DNA of 64,000 nt, from positions 62,001 to 126,000 of the forward strand of contig CAVQRU010000002.1 of the NCBI GenBank assembly GCA_963715285.1, in the 5' to 3' direction. A program made the position numbers and the translations under genes. The DNA is from Sva-07 sp963715285. GTDB lineage: Bacteria; Actinomycetota; Acidimicrobiia; Acidimicrobiales; Ilumatobacteraceae. Below the pieces are notes generated by a model. It searched no databases. It was not told the origin of the DNA and was given only the letters and a program-made list of their open reading frames with translations. Of the stretch, positions 1 through 10,988 are shown piece after piece; position 1 is the stretch's first letter, and the number at the start of each line of letters is the position of its first letter.

Positions 1-2
1 CG

Positions 3-521
3 TGGCTGGCGCGGAACGTCCTGGTCAGCCTGGTGTTCGCCGTCCAAACCCATCTCCTGACCCTCAGGACGCCGCTCGGGCGGAAGATCCGCGACGCCGG
101 CGGCCAGACGCCGCTCATCCGCGTCAAGCCCAAGGACGTCGATGCTGCGGCCACCCGTCGAGTCGGCCGCATCGTCGGGGTGGAGGGCGGCAAGCCCGTC
201 GCGGAGGAAGGAGCGCCCCTCGACGTCGCCAGCGTCCTGTGGTGCACCGGCTACCGTCCATCGTTCCCGTGGCTCGATCTCCCGGTGATCGGCGACGGAG
301 GGGAACCGACGCACACACGAGGAATCGTCGAGTCGGAACCCGGGCTCTACTTCTGCGGGCTCCACTTCCAGTTCGCGACGTCCTCGGACTCGATCGTCGG
401 CATGCAGCGAGACACCCGGCACGTGATGCGACACCTGCTCCGTCACCGGGCCCCGATCGATCCGGCGGCACGGGTGGAGACGGACCTGGCGAATGCCGCC
501 GTGGGGTCCGACCCTCGGTGA
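3..521 (+). CDS. FAD/NAD(P)-dependent oxidoreductase, C-terminal part (cut by window edge)
   Basis: The frame is open from the first complete codon, so the gene begins upstream of the window; about 172 residues are visible before the TGA at 519-521. The motif LWCTGYRPSFPWL, followed about 40 residues later by GLYFCGLHFQF, is typical of the C-terminal half of flavin-containing monooxygenase-like and CzcO-like proteins, where the TGY motif lies near the NADP-binding domain. The FAD-binding N-terminus is not in view, so the substrate cannot be judged. The next gene starts 16 bases downstream and is a related Rossmann-fold flavoprotein, so the two may once have formed an operon. An internal GTG at 33 is in frame but is not the likely start, because coding sense continues upstream of it. 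Confidence 0.72.
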   Translation, partial: WLARNVLVSLVFAVQTHLLTLRTPLGRKIRDAGGQTPLIRVKPKDVDAAATRRVGRIVGVEGGKPVAEEGAPLDVASVLWCTGYRPSFPWLDLPVIGDGGEPTHTRGIVESEPGLYFCGLHFQFATSSDSIVGMQRDTRHVMRHLLRHRAPIDPAARVETDLANAAVGSDPR

Positions 522-537
522 CCTACGATCGCCGGCG

Positions 538-998
538 GTGCGAACTGTCTCGACCGACTACCTCGTCGTCGGTGCGGGCGCCATGGGGATGGCGTTCACC
601 GACGCGTTGATCGATCACGCCGACGTGCACGTCACCGTCGTCGACCGTCGCCACGCAGGCGCCGGCCACTGGCAGGACGCTTATCCGTTCGTGCAACTGC
701 ACCAGGCGTCGGTGTTCTACGGGGTCGCGTCGACCGAACTCGGTAACGGAACCGTGCAGGAGGACGGCCCGGAAGCAGGCCTGCACGAACGTGCCCGCCG
801 CTCGGAGATCCTCGCGTACTACGACGACATCCTCTACCGGCGGTTCCCGAACACCGGTCAGGTGAGCTTCATCGGTGGCAGCGAGTACCACTCCGACGGG
901 TCGAAGGCGTACAAGGCGGCGGCGAACTCTGTTGGCATCGACTCGACCACGACCCACGACCTGCGCCACCACTGCGGCTTCCCTGGTAGATGGGGTGT
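538..998 (+). pseudogene. truncated FAD-dependent oxidoreductase (N-terminal fragment)
   Basis: From GTG 538 the product begins VRTVSTDYLVVGAGAMGM, a classic GxGxxG dinucleotide-binding fold, and resembles the first ~130 residues of FAD-dependent NAD(P)/FAD oxidoreductases. Coding sense weakens after about base 900; the readings available near 985-998 look like a frameshifted ADGV-type motif. The match stops where a 28-bp copy of the rnpB 3' end begins at 999, and the formal frame stops ten bases after the start of that copy (TGA 1006-1008). No FAD/NADP C-terminal domain follows. I infer that the gene was cut by the rearrangement that put the rnpB fragment here. It could still make a non-functional 157-residue peptide. 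Confidence 0.65.
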
Positions 999-1026
999 GC
1001 AACGGTGAGGTGGCCTGTAAGCGGGA
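999..1026 (+). repeat. 28-bp direct copy of the rnpB 3' end
   Basis: Bases 999-1026 are identical, in the same orientation, to 8213-8240, which is the 3' end of the RNase P RNA gene (P1 strand plus adjoining bases). A looser likeness (GGGGTG then a short gap) extends a few bases to the left of both copies. The copy abuts the broken flavoprotein gene on its left and the IS256-type remnant on its right. Direct repeats of an RNA gene's 3' end around a foreign segment are what site-specific integration leaves behind, but no tyrosine integrase is seen between the copies. Confidence 0.85.
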
Positions 1027-1091
1027 GACCGATGCGCCCGATCCCGTGACCTTGAGTGATGCTCGGAAACGACGATCTAGCTGCGGTTTCG

Positions 1092-1113
1092 TGTCCCGGT
1101 AGTTCTCGGGACA
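1092..1113 (+). terminator. hairpin upstream of transposase
   Basis: TGTCCCG at 1092-1098 and CGGGACA at 1107-1113 form a 7-bp perfect stem with an 8-base loop. There is no T-tract. Insertion sequences often carry such a stem ahead of the transposase to block read-through from outside; that role is inference. Confidence 0.35.
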
Positions 1114-1173
1114 GCGCCCGCGAGGTGGTGGGTTTTGAGGTCCACCGATAGGTGAGCCATCGGCGTGATTCTT

Positions 1174-1212
1174 GGTGTGTTCCTGCAAGAACTACATCAA
1201 GGAGAACACACC
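1174..1212 (+). promoter_or_regulatory. hairpin enclosing transposase ribosome-binding site
   Basis: GGTGTGTTC (1174-1182) pairs perfectly with GAACACACC (1204-1212). The Shine-Dalgarno AAGGAG at 1199-1204 lies at the edge of the loop and the ATG at 1214 follows immediately. In RNA this 9-bp stem would sit against the start codon and could limit translation of the transposase, a known theme in insertion sequences. The pairing is visible; the function is inferred. Confidence 0.45.
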
Positions 1213-1213
1213 G

Positions 1214-2462
1214 ATGGCTCTGTCCAATTCTGACCTGTCTGATCTTCTCGACGCGATCCGCGTCGGCGAGGGCGTCGACCTGATCTGTGAGATCGCCCGC
1301 TGGGTCCTTCAGGAGTTGATCGAGGCCGAAGCCGTCGAGGCGATCGGCGCCGGCCGTTATGAACGCGTCGAGGGACGCGTGACGGAACGTAACGGCCTCC
1401 GGCCCAAGACGTTGTCGACCAAGGCCGGTGACTTGCAGCTCGGCATCCCGAAGCTGCGCAAGGGCTCGTTCTTCCCGTCCATTCTCGAGCCGCGTCGTCG
1501 TATCGACCAGGCGTTGTACGCGGTGGTGATGGAGGCCTACGTGTCTGGGGTGTCGACTCGGGCGGTCGATGATCTCGGTCGCGGCGATGGGCATCGACAC
1601 CGGCATCTCCAAGTCCGAGGTCTCCCGGATCTGTGCCGGCCTCGACGAACGCGTCGGCGCGTTCCGGAACCGCACCCTCGGCCACATCGAGTTCCCGTAC
1701 GTGTATCTCGACGCCACCTACGTCAACGTCCGCGATGACGCTTTGGGCCAGATCGTCAGCCGGGCAGTCGTGGTCGCGACGGGGATCACCGCCCAGGGCA
1801 ACCGCGAAGTGCTCGGCGTCGACATCGGCGACACCGAAGACGAAACGTTCTGGACGGCGTTCCTGCGCTCGCTCAAGACCCGCGGACTCGGCGGGGTGCG
1901 CCTGGTGATCTCCGACGCGCATGCCGGGCTGAAAGCGGCGATCCGCAAGATCATGCTCGGCGCTTCCTGGCAACGCTGTCGCGTCCACTACATCCGAAAC
2001 CTGCTCGCCGTCGTCCCGAAAGCCTCCCAGGACCTCGTTGCCTCGGCGTTCCGGTCGATCTTCGCGCTGTCGGATCCTGACGAGGTCAACAAGCGGTGGG
2101 ACGAAGTCGTCGACACCCTCGACGAACGATTCCCGAAGGCCGCAGCCTCGATGCGCGATGCCCGCACCGACGTGTTGATGTTCACCGCGTTTCCGCCAGC
2201 GCACTGGCGCAAGATCTGGTCGAACAACCCGCTCGAGCGCCTGAACAAAGAGATCAAGCGACGCACCAACGTGGTCGGCATCTTCCCCAACGACACCGCC
2301 GCGCTCCGTCTCATCGGTGCCGTGCTCGCCGATCAACACGACGAATGGGCCAGGTACCCGGGTATCCCGCCGCCGAGCTGTTGCCGGACCTGCCCGACGG
2401 GGAACCCGGCACGATCTTGCCCGGCGCACCGTTCACCGAACTCGTCGAGTAGGCGTACGTGA
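1214..2462 (+). pseudogene. IS256-family transposase, frameshifted and 3'-truncated
   Basis: The product reads MALSNSDLSDLLDAIRVG onward as a Transposase_mut (IS256/IS1081-like) protein. The DDE residues are all present: D in VYLDATYVNV, D in VISDAHAG and E in NPLERLNKEIKRR. Near base 1578 the frame changes: one extra G in the stretch reading GATCTCGGTCGCGG separates the first ~120 codons from the rest, and dropping it restores the usual AVDDLVAAMGID. After DEWA (about base 2350) the family's last tens of residues are not recognisable in either frame, and the DNA runs into the end of an M28 peptidase gene on the other strand. No terminal inverted repeats or target duplication were found. This is a remnant, unless the indel is a sequencing error. 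Confidence 0.85.
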
Positions 2463-3865
2463 GCGTGGCAAAGGCGACCGCATCAGTGTTGACGTCGAAC
2501 GCCTGCAGATTGATGTTGTCGAACGTGTCACACGCCAGGTGATAGCACGGATCGTACTGATCGCCTGCGGTGCCGCCCCAGATGGCCGCCTCCTCGGGGG
2601 TCTTGATCCCTTCGGCGCCGGTGAAGAGGCCGCCGGACGGGATGCCGACGGCGATGAACGGCCCGTAGTCCGAGCGGCCCGAGAAGTCGGTGCCCTTCCA
2701 CGGCTGGCCGACACCGGCGTAGTAGCGACTCGAACAGCATCTCGATCTGGGCGGAGCCAGCGGGGCCAGGGCCGGCTCCGACGCCGTCGGAGTCGTCACC
2801 GTCGTAGACGAAGAAGACGTGGTTCGGCGAGCCGATCATGTCGAAGTTGAGGTACAGGGCGATCTGCGCCTGCTCCTCGGGGCTGAGGTTGTTGACGTAG
2901 TAGGTCGACCCGACGAGACCCAGACTCCTCGGCGCCCCACCATGCGAAGCGCACCTTGTTGACGCGGCTTGACCTTGGCCATGCTGCTCGGCGACCTCGA
3001 GGATCGCCGCGCAGCCCGAGCCGTTGTCCTGGATGCCCGGACCGGCGTTGACCGAGTCGAGGTGGGCGCCGACCATCACGACGTTGTTCGGGATCGCCAC
3101 CCGGCGTCTCGGCGAACACGTTCGGACGTCGTGGCCATGGCCACGGAACGTGTCGGTCTTGAGCCGCATGACCAGGCCCGGCGTGGCGGCGAGCTGCTGG
3201 CCGACGTCCAGCGTCACCGACGTGACGGGGATGTCGAGCGTGAACGCGCTGCCCAGGGTGCCGTTCAGCGTGCCGGGGATGTTGTTGTAGATGACGACGC
3301 CGGACGCGCCGGCGTTGAACGCGTTGGTCGCCTTGAGAGCGAAGGTGCACGCGCCGCGGCTGATCAGCGCGATGTTCCCCGCCGGGAATCCGGCGAAGTC
3401 GGCGGGGTTGCAGCCGGTGATCGCTGACAGCGTGCTCACCGCCGCAGTGACGTCGCCACTGCCGGAGTACGACATGATGTTGGTCGCGATCGGCCCGACC
3501 GGCGGCGGCGCAACCTGCTCGAGGACGGTCGGCGACAACTGGATGAACGTCTGGAAGCTGAACTCCTGGACGGTGACGTCGTAACCGGCGGCCTCCATCC
3601 GTTCGGCCACGTAGGCGGCCGACTGGTCGTAGCCGGGTGTGCCGGAGGTGCGGATGCCGTTGTTGGCGTCGGCGATCGCCTGGAGCGCCGCCTGGTGCTC
3701 GCGTGCGCCGTCGACGGTGACGCACTCGAGAAGCTTCTCGTACGTGTTGTTGTTCCGGCTGTCACACGATCCCGGTTCGGCGCTCGCCTGCGAACCGACG
3801 GCGAGCGTCGATGCGATCAACGCCGCACCCACCGCCGCACCGAAAAATGCCCTACTCTTTGCCAC
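2311..3865 (-). pseudogene. secreted M28 metallo-aminopeptidase with PA domain, multiply frameshifted
   Basis: Starting at GTG 3865 (GAGGGGAA ribosome-binding site) the protein has a signal peptide ending near ASA, a protease-associated region and an M28 zinc peptidase domain. Metal-site motifs can be traced by switching frames: GAHLDSV, DNGSGC, FAWWGAEE, LNFDMIGSPN and the final YHLACDTFDN. At least six small indels are needed to join them, near 3124, 3095, 2978, 2962, 2928 and 2727; the first two compensate each other around NVFAETPGGD. The last frame runs on past STSSVNGAPG into DNA shared with the transposase, so the true 3' end lies between about 2350 and 2425 or was removed. Either a decayed gene or an error-rich stretch. 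Confidence 0.78.
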
Positions 3866-4372
3866 TTCATTCCCCTCTCATCGGACGCATCGACGCGTGT
3901 CCGGTCGACCAGTAGTCGAGCGGCGTTACGTCTCCGCTTGTCGGACACCCCCATTGACATCCGAGCCACCCCAACCTAGTTCAGAAATCCCACCGAAAGT
4001 CCACGAACTCGTCCGGACAACCTGAACTACCACCGAGGGGCGCAAGAGTCATTCAATGTGGATCGAGTATGCATCGCAGGCGATGCATGGTGCCCGCACG
4101 ATCCTGGAGCGGGGCCGGAGGCAGCGATTGCTCCTTGGTCGCACACTCCGTGACGCGTGATCGCCTGACCCGGGTCTCACAGCCGCCGCATCACGGCCCA
4201 AGCCGTCCACCCGATAATCGCGGCCTGCGACTCGTCCGATAGGGGGGCCACCGTCGGACGAAATCGCCCGTTGTAGCCACACGGGCGGTTAGACGAGATC
4301 TATCTCACCTGACGGGCGGCTCTCGGACGCTTGCCGATGAATCGGCGGAACCAGCCGCGGCACGGTTCGTGG
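3866..4372. other. intergenic region between M28 peptidase and recombinase
   Basis: About 500 bases without a convincing gene. It holds the upstream region of the peptidase (minus) and of the recombinase (plus), and the dyad at 4069-4088 listed separately. A 77-codon minus-strand frame at 4049-4282 has no recognisable features and unconvincing codon use. Confidence 0.6.
4069..4088. repeat. perfect dyad with 2-bp centre (candidate recombinase site)
   Basis: ATGCATCGC, a central AG, then GCGATGCAT: two perfect 9-bp arms around a dinucleotide. Serine recombinases cut at a two-base centre between inverted half-sites, and a serine recombinase gene starts 285 bases downstream. An operator for a dimeric repressor is the alternative reading. 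The symmetry is seen; the role is inference. Confidence 0.4.
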
Positions 4373-5740
4373 ATGGATGAAACACAGATTGGATACGCCC
4401 GATGCTCGACTGACGAGCAAGACCTCACCGCCCAACGCGAAGCGCTCATCACACTCGGCGTGCCGCCTGACCGCGTCTACATCGACCCCGGCATCAGCGG
4501 CACCAAGCGCGAGCGTCCCGGCCTCGATCAAGCACTCGCAGCGGTACGCACGGGCGACACGCTCGTCGTGCCGAAGCTCGACCGGCTTGCTCGATCCGTT
4601 CCCGATGCTCGAGACATTGGTGACACGCTTGCCAAGCGCGGTGTGTCGCTGTCGCTCGGCGGTCAGATCTACGACCCGGACGACCCGATGGGGAAGTTGT
4701 TCTTCAACATCCTCGCGACGTTCGCCGAGTTCGAGGTGGACCTGATTCGGATGCGCACTCGTGAAGGGATGGCCGTCGCGAGGGCCCACGGCAAGTTGAA
4801 GGGCCGTCAGCCGAAGCTGTCGCCGATGCAGCAGCGTGAACTGAACAGGATGCACCAAACCGGCGAGTACACGATCTCAGATCTCGGCGAGTTGTTCTCG
4901 GTGTCACGACCCACGGTGTACCGCACCATCAGCAGAACGAACGCATGGATCTTTAGTCCGACGAACGCACGACGTCTCAGAACCGGTTCCTCAACCGGAC
5001 GCCTCTGGTCGAAGCAGACGGGTGATTATGCGGCGGGCCGATCGTGCTCCGACGTCACACACTTCGCCGGAAGCGCAGCACGTATTTCGCGCAATCCTGC
5101 CCGCGAGTATCGCCTGGGCACAATGGGCCAGGTGATCGATCGAAGTGCCGCAATGGGCAAGCCCGACCGATCTCGCCGTTGGAGCGATATGCGTGGCTCC
5201 GGCATGTCTGCGCAGCGTGAGGGTGGGTGGAAGTCGCATGGGCCCTTCGAGTACCTCGAGCCTGCAAGACGGCCCCGAGGACCTGTTTGGGTTCACGGTG
5301 TGCTCAGCTCAGTGTGGGCGTGGAGCGCGCCCGGATTGGGTTGGTCGCGAAGGTGGCGCGGGTGGCAGCGGGTGAGATGGGCGTGGTCGGCGAAGCCAGT
5401 TGCCGCAGCGATTGATCCGATGCTCAGGTCGGTGCGCTCGACGAGGGAGCGCGCCAAGACGAGTCGCGTCGAGCGGACACAGGCGCTGAACGTCGTTCCC
5501 TCCGCATGTCGTGATCGCTGCAGCGTGCCTGTCGACATGGCGAGGCGCACCGAAATGTCGTCGAGGCGCCCTGAGCGGGTCGGGTCCCGGCCGACGATGT
5601 TCTCGACCTGGGTCGTGTCGCTCGACCGACCGGGCGGACTGATGTCGAGGGGCCCGAACTCCCAGTGCGAGATCCGCCTGCCGCTCACCGCGCCGGCGAC
5701 TCGACGTTGGGGTCCACCCCACAGCCATCGGCCAAGGTGA
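4373..5740 (+). CDS. small serine recombinase (resolvase/invertase type) with abnormal C-terminal run-on
   Basis: From ATG 4373 residues 1-190 form a complete resolvase/DNA-invertase: GYARCSTDEQ with nucleophile Ser12, KLDRLARS with the conserved arginines at ~68-75, the long E helix ending near residue 145, and a C-terminal helix-turn-helix (about 150-187, DLGELFSVSRPTVYR). Family members end here, but no stop follows; the frame stays open for another ~265 codons to 5740 without recognisable sense, across an AraC-like remnant on the other strand. The native stop was probably lost by deletion or a base error. An in-frame upstream ATG at 4337 is possible, but family alignment favours 4373. It would cut and rejoin DNA at dyad sites such as the one at 4069. 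Confidence 0.75.
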   Translation: MDETQIGYARCSTDEQDLTAQREALITLGVPPDRVYIDPGISGTKRERPGLDQALAAVRTGDTLVVPKLDRLARSVPDARDIGDTLAKRGVSLSLGGQIYDPDDPMGKLFFNILATFAEFEVDLIRMRTREGMAVARAHGKLKGRQPKLSPMQQRELNRMHQTGEYTISDLGELFSVSRPTVYRTISRTNAWIFSPTNARRLRTGSSTGRLWSKQTGDYAAGRSCSDVTHFAGSAARISRNPAREYRLGTMGQVIDRSAAMGKPDRSRRWSDMRGSGMSAQREGGWKSHGPFEYLEPARRPRGPVWVHGVLSSVWAWSAPGLGWSRRWRGWQRVRWAWSAKPVAAAIDPMLRSVRSTRERAKTSRVERTQALNVVPSACRDRCSVPVDMARRTEMSSRRPERVGSRPTMFSTWVVSLDRPGGLMSRGPNSQCEIRLPLTAPATRRWGPPHSHRPR

Positions 5741-5853
5741 CCGTGATCGCTGGCGTGGCGCCCGCGCACACCCCGATGACATGTCGCTGGACGGCCGCGG
5801 GGAACAAGCTCTCTGCGGGCATCGGTGGCTGGCCGAGGGGCATCGTGGCGCAC
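5293..5853 (-). pseudogene. AraC-family regulator remnant (C-terminal DNA-binding domain)
   Basis: The minus-strand reading contains LDDISVRLAMSTGTLQRS, then LARSLVERTDLSIGSI and AAATGFADHAHLTR, which is the double helix-turn-helix of AraC/XylS regulators almost unchanged. Just after it the sense drifts (CHPRHLRDQPNPGA where FRRHLGxxPGA is expected), and no coherent ligand-binding domain joins on the N-terminal side in this frame. A neighbouring minus frame at 5685-6140 may be part of it but I could not confirm that. The plus-strand recombinase run-on covers the same bases. Probably a decayed gene with at least one frameshift. Confidence 0.55.
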
Positions 5854-6344
5854 GCGGACCGCCGCGTGGCAAATCTCGAAGGTGGTGGCGTGGCGAGGGC
5901 TGGTTCAGACGCGAACGTCCTGGTCGAGTTCAGGATGGGCACAACAGCCCAGGCCAGTGGGGGTGGTGCAACGATTCGGCGCTTACCGTGTAACGGCGGT
6001 ACTGGCAGCGTTGCATCGCCCCAGCTCAGCGGCACTTGCATACGCCCCACCAACCACCACGGGATGTCTGCGAGTCTGGCACCTCCAGCGCCTCGCGCCG
6101 CCCGAGTCGACTTTGTCGGAGGTTCGAGGGAGATCTCCATGCGTTCCAGGCGGTGGTACGTCCCGTGGTGGAGGTGTTCAGGGGCGCACGGGAGGAACGG
6201 GACGGCCGTCCTCGGCGATTGGCGCAGGCGCTACCCCGGTCCGAGGCGCGCCGCTCGCGGGGATGACCGCCCCCACTTCCGGGGCATCCATGCGATGGTC
6301 CCCGATCACAACGGGACCGGGGACCATCGCACAGTCTCCTGAGG
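5854..6344. other. non-coding or decayed stretch
   Basis: About 490 bases in which several overlapping frames are open on both strands, but none has recognisable domains, a good ribosome-binding site or consistent codon bias. It may contain the lost N-terminal part of the AraC-type gene. No repeat or RNA feature was seen. Confidence 0.5.
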
Positions 6345-8066
6345 TCAGTTCAGGCGCGTGATCCGGTCCTGCGGACCGGGTGCGACCGCCGAGTTCGCGC
6401 CGAAGTACGTGACGAGCGCATCGATGTCGACTTCACCGCCGAGACGATCAGTGCCGTCGCGGAGCACCGTGAAGTTGTCGCCGCCGTCGGCCAGGAAGCT
6501 GTTCACGGTGACGCGGTAGCTGTCGCCTGGCCCGACGGTGATGCCCCCGACCTTGATCGTGTCGGGGTCGACTCGGGAGCCCTCCGGCGCAGAAGCATCC
6601 CACGTGTAGGTGAAGCCATCGGACACCTGGAGTATCCTGCTGGCTCCGGGGCCCGGATTGCCGAACTGCTGCTCGAGCAGTGCCTCGATCTGGGCCCCCG
6701 TGAGCGTCATCGTGACGAGGCTGTTGCCGAACGGCTGGACCGAGAACGCCTCTTCGTACGTGACCTCGCCGGCGGCCTCAGCACCGGAGACCTCGGCGAA
6801 GAACAGGTCGTCGCGGATTCCGCCGGGGTTCATGAAGGCAATCTGCGCCTCACCGAACCCGACCGGTGCCGTTGCCGCCAGCTGGACATCGGCGATGACG
6901 TCGCCGAGCGCCGACTCGCCCGCAGCGTTGCCGGACCGCAGGATGTCGGCGGTGATCGAGCCGATCACCTGGTTGGCCAGCGGAGCCGACAACGCACCGT
7001 AGAAGTCGATCAGCGACGTGACCGTCGGGTCCGGAGTGACTCCGCCCTGGAGGTTGCCGACGTTCTCGATGCTCCGCACCGTGAGATCCTTGGTGACCCG
7101 GTTGAGGGTGACGTCGATGTCGGTGAAGAGCCGCCCGGCATTGTCGGCCATGGTGACCCACTTGCCGTCGATTTCACACACGAACTCGTCGTTGGTGTGA
7201 CCGGCGATGACCAGATCGACGGCGTCGTCGAGCAACGGCACGATCTCAGCGATGGGTCCTGTCAACCCGCTTCCGCAGTCCTGGGGGCCACCGTCGGACA
7301 TGCCACCTTCATGGAGCAGAACGACGATCGACTCGACGTTGTTCTTCTGGAGCTGCGGCACCAGCGCGTTGACCGTCTCAACTTCGTCGTTGAACGTGAG
7401 GCCGGCGACCCCGCTCGGTGTCACGATCGTCGGCGTGCCCTCGAGGGTCATTCCGATGAAGGCGACCTTCACGCCTTGGTAGTTCCTGATCGTGTAGGCG
7501 GGGAACAGCGTGTCGCCGGTCTCGTCGTCCACGACGTTGGCGGCCAGGAACTCGAAGTCGGCGCCTTCGAACACGGTGCCGCCGAAGTCGCCGTCGTCGG
7601 GATGCGTTCCGCCGTTGGCCATACGCAGGAGCTCATCGGGGCCCTCGTCGAACTCGTGGTTGCCGACACCGTTGATGTCGAGACCGAGCAGGTTCATCGC
7701 TTCGATCGTCGGCTCGTCGTGGAACAACGCCGAGATCAACGGCGACGCGCCGATCAGGTCGCCGGCCGACACGAAGATCGAATTACCCGGGGCGTCGGCC
7801 TCTCGCGCTGCGATGTTGGCCGCCAGGTAGTCGGCCCGTCCCGTCCCGCCGAACGAACTGGACGACGTCGCGATGTTGCCGTGGAAGTCGTTGATCGCCA
7901 GGATCTGGAGATCGATCTCCTTGGAGTTGGCTGCACCGTTGCCGTTCTGGCCGTTGCCGTTGGAGTTGCCGCGACCTGCGTAGGCTGGTGTGACTGCGGC
8001 GATGAGCGCCCCCGCCACGGCAACAGCTGCAACGCCGAATCGAACCCCTCGTAAATTTCGTGTCAT
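6345..8066 (-). CDS. secreted bifunctional metallophosphatase / 5'-nucleotidase
   Basis: 573 residues from ATG 8066, preceded by AAGGGGAA. Residues 1-30 are a Sec signal peptide ending AYA, followed by a Gly/Asn-rich linker (31-48). The metallophosphatase domain carries the dimetal motifs NDFHGN (59-64), AGDLIG (101-106), GNHEFD (135-140) and GHTND further on; a 5'-nucleotidase C-terminal domain with NPGGIRDD and the substrate-stacking region follows. Such UshA/NadN-like enzymes hydrolyse extracellular nucleotides to nucleosides and phosphate. No membrane anchor or LPxTG is seen, so it is probably released. It is the only intact metabolic gene between the two rnpB-end repeats. A strong hairpin separates it from rnpB upstream. 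Confidence 0.9.
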   Translation of the reverse strand: MTRNLRGVRFGVAAVAVAGALIAAVTPAYAGRGNSNGNGQNGNGAANSKEIDLQILAINDFHGNIATSSSSFGGTGRADYLAANIAAREADAPGNSIFVSAGDLIGASPLISALFHDEPTIEAMNLLGLDINGVGNHEFDEGPDELLRMANGGTHPDDGDFGGTVFEGADFEFLAANVVDDETGDTLFPAYTIRNYQGVKVAFIGMTLEGTPTIVTPSGVAGLTFNDEVETVNALVPQLQKNNVESIVVLLHEGGMSDGGPQDCGSGLTGPIAEIVPLLDDAVDLVIAGHTNDEFVCEIDGKWVTMADNAGRLFTDIDVTLNRVTKDLTVRSIENVGNLQGGVTPDPTVTSLIDFYGALSAPLANQVIGSITADILRSGNAAGESALGDVIADVQLAATAPVGFGEAQIAFMNPGGIRDDLFFAEVSGAEAAGEVTYEEAFSVQPFGNSLVTMTLTGAQIEALLEQQFGNPGPGASRILQVSDGFTYTWDASAPEGSRVDPDTIKVGGITVGPGDSYRVTVNSFLADGGDNFTVLRDGTDRLGGEVDIDALVTYFGANSAVAPGPQDRITRLN

Positions 8067-8162
8067 GTGATTCCCCTTTTGTGCGAGTCGCCGTGATGAC
8101 CGCACCGTATCGCATGAGGATCACCCGCCGGAACGAGCGGCCACGCCTACCTCGACCGGCCT

Positions 8163-8197
8163 ACCGGTGCGCGCGGCGTTCAGCCACGCGCACCGGT
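8163..8197 (-). terminator. strong hairpin after rnpB
   Basis: ACCGGTGCGCG (8163-8173) and CGCGCACCGGT (8187-8197) form a perfect 11-bp stem with a 13-base loop, 16 bases past the mature 3' end of RNase P RNA. There is no U-tract, as is common for actinobacterial terminators. Confidence 0.65.
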
Positions 8198-8212
8198 GGG
8201 CCCGGGGTGGGG

Positions 8213-8610
<398 letters not shown>

Positions 8611-8684
8611 GAGGGGAAGTGTACGACCGCGTCGAGCGCCTGCACGCCGGTCCACGGTCGGAGCGATTCGTCCATAGGCGCGAC

Positions 8685-8717
8685 GACGCCCCGTCGGAAC
8701 GGGTCCGACGGGGCGTC
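8685..8717 (-). terminator. katG terminator
   Basis: GACGCCCCGTCGGA (8685-8698) pairs perfectly with TCCGACGGGGCGTC (8704-8717) around a 5-base loop, 41 bases past the katG stop codon. It also separates katG from the rnpB promoter, which reads in the same direction. Confidence 0.8.
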
Positions 8718-8757
8718 TGTCACGTCCGGCCGTCAGGAGCGACGGCGACGGAGCAGG

Positions 8758-10911
<2,154 letters not shown>

Positions 10912-10988
10912 GTTGCTCTCTCGCTCCTACGGGTTGGTTGATGGTGGAAATGTCGGGATGGACAGGGTGTGGGAACTGGGCCTCGGAC

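Noticed and set aside
999..1213. Terminal inverted repeats of the IS256-type element
   Set aside because: Compared the region before the transposase with the region after it; no matching ends or 8-9 bp target duplication were found.
4049..4282. 77-codon minus-strand frame in the gap before the recombinase
   Set aside because: No ribosome-binding site, low coding likeness and overlap with a perfect dyad.
5685..6140. Minus-strand frame with QRHVIGVCAGATP as the sensor domain of the AraC remnant
   Set aside because: The order fits, but I could not match it to a known N-terminal domain, so it was not merged into the pseudogene call.
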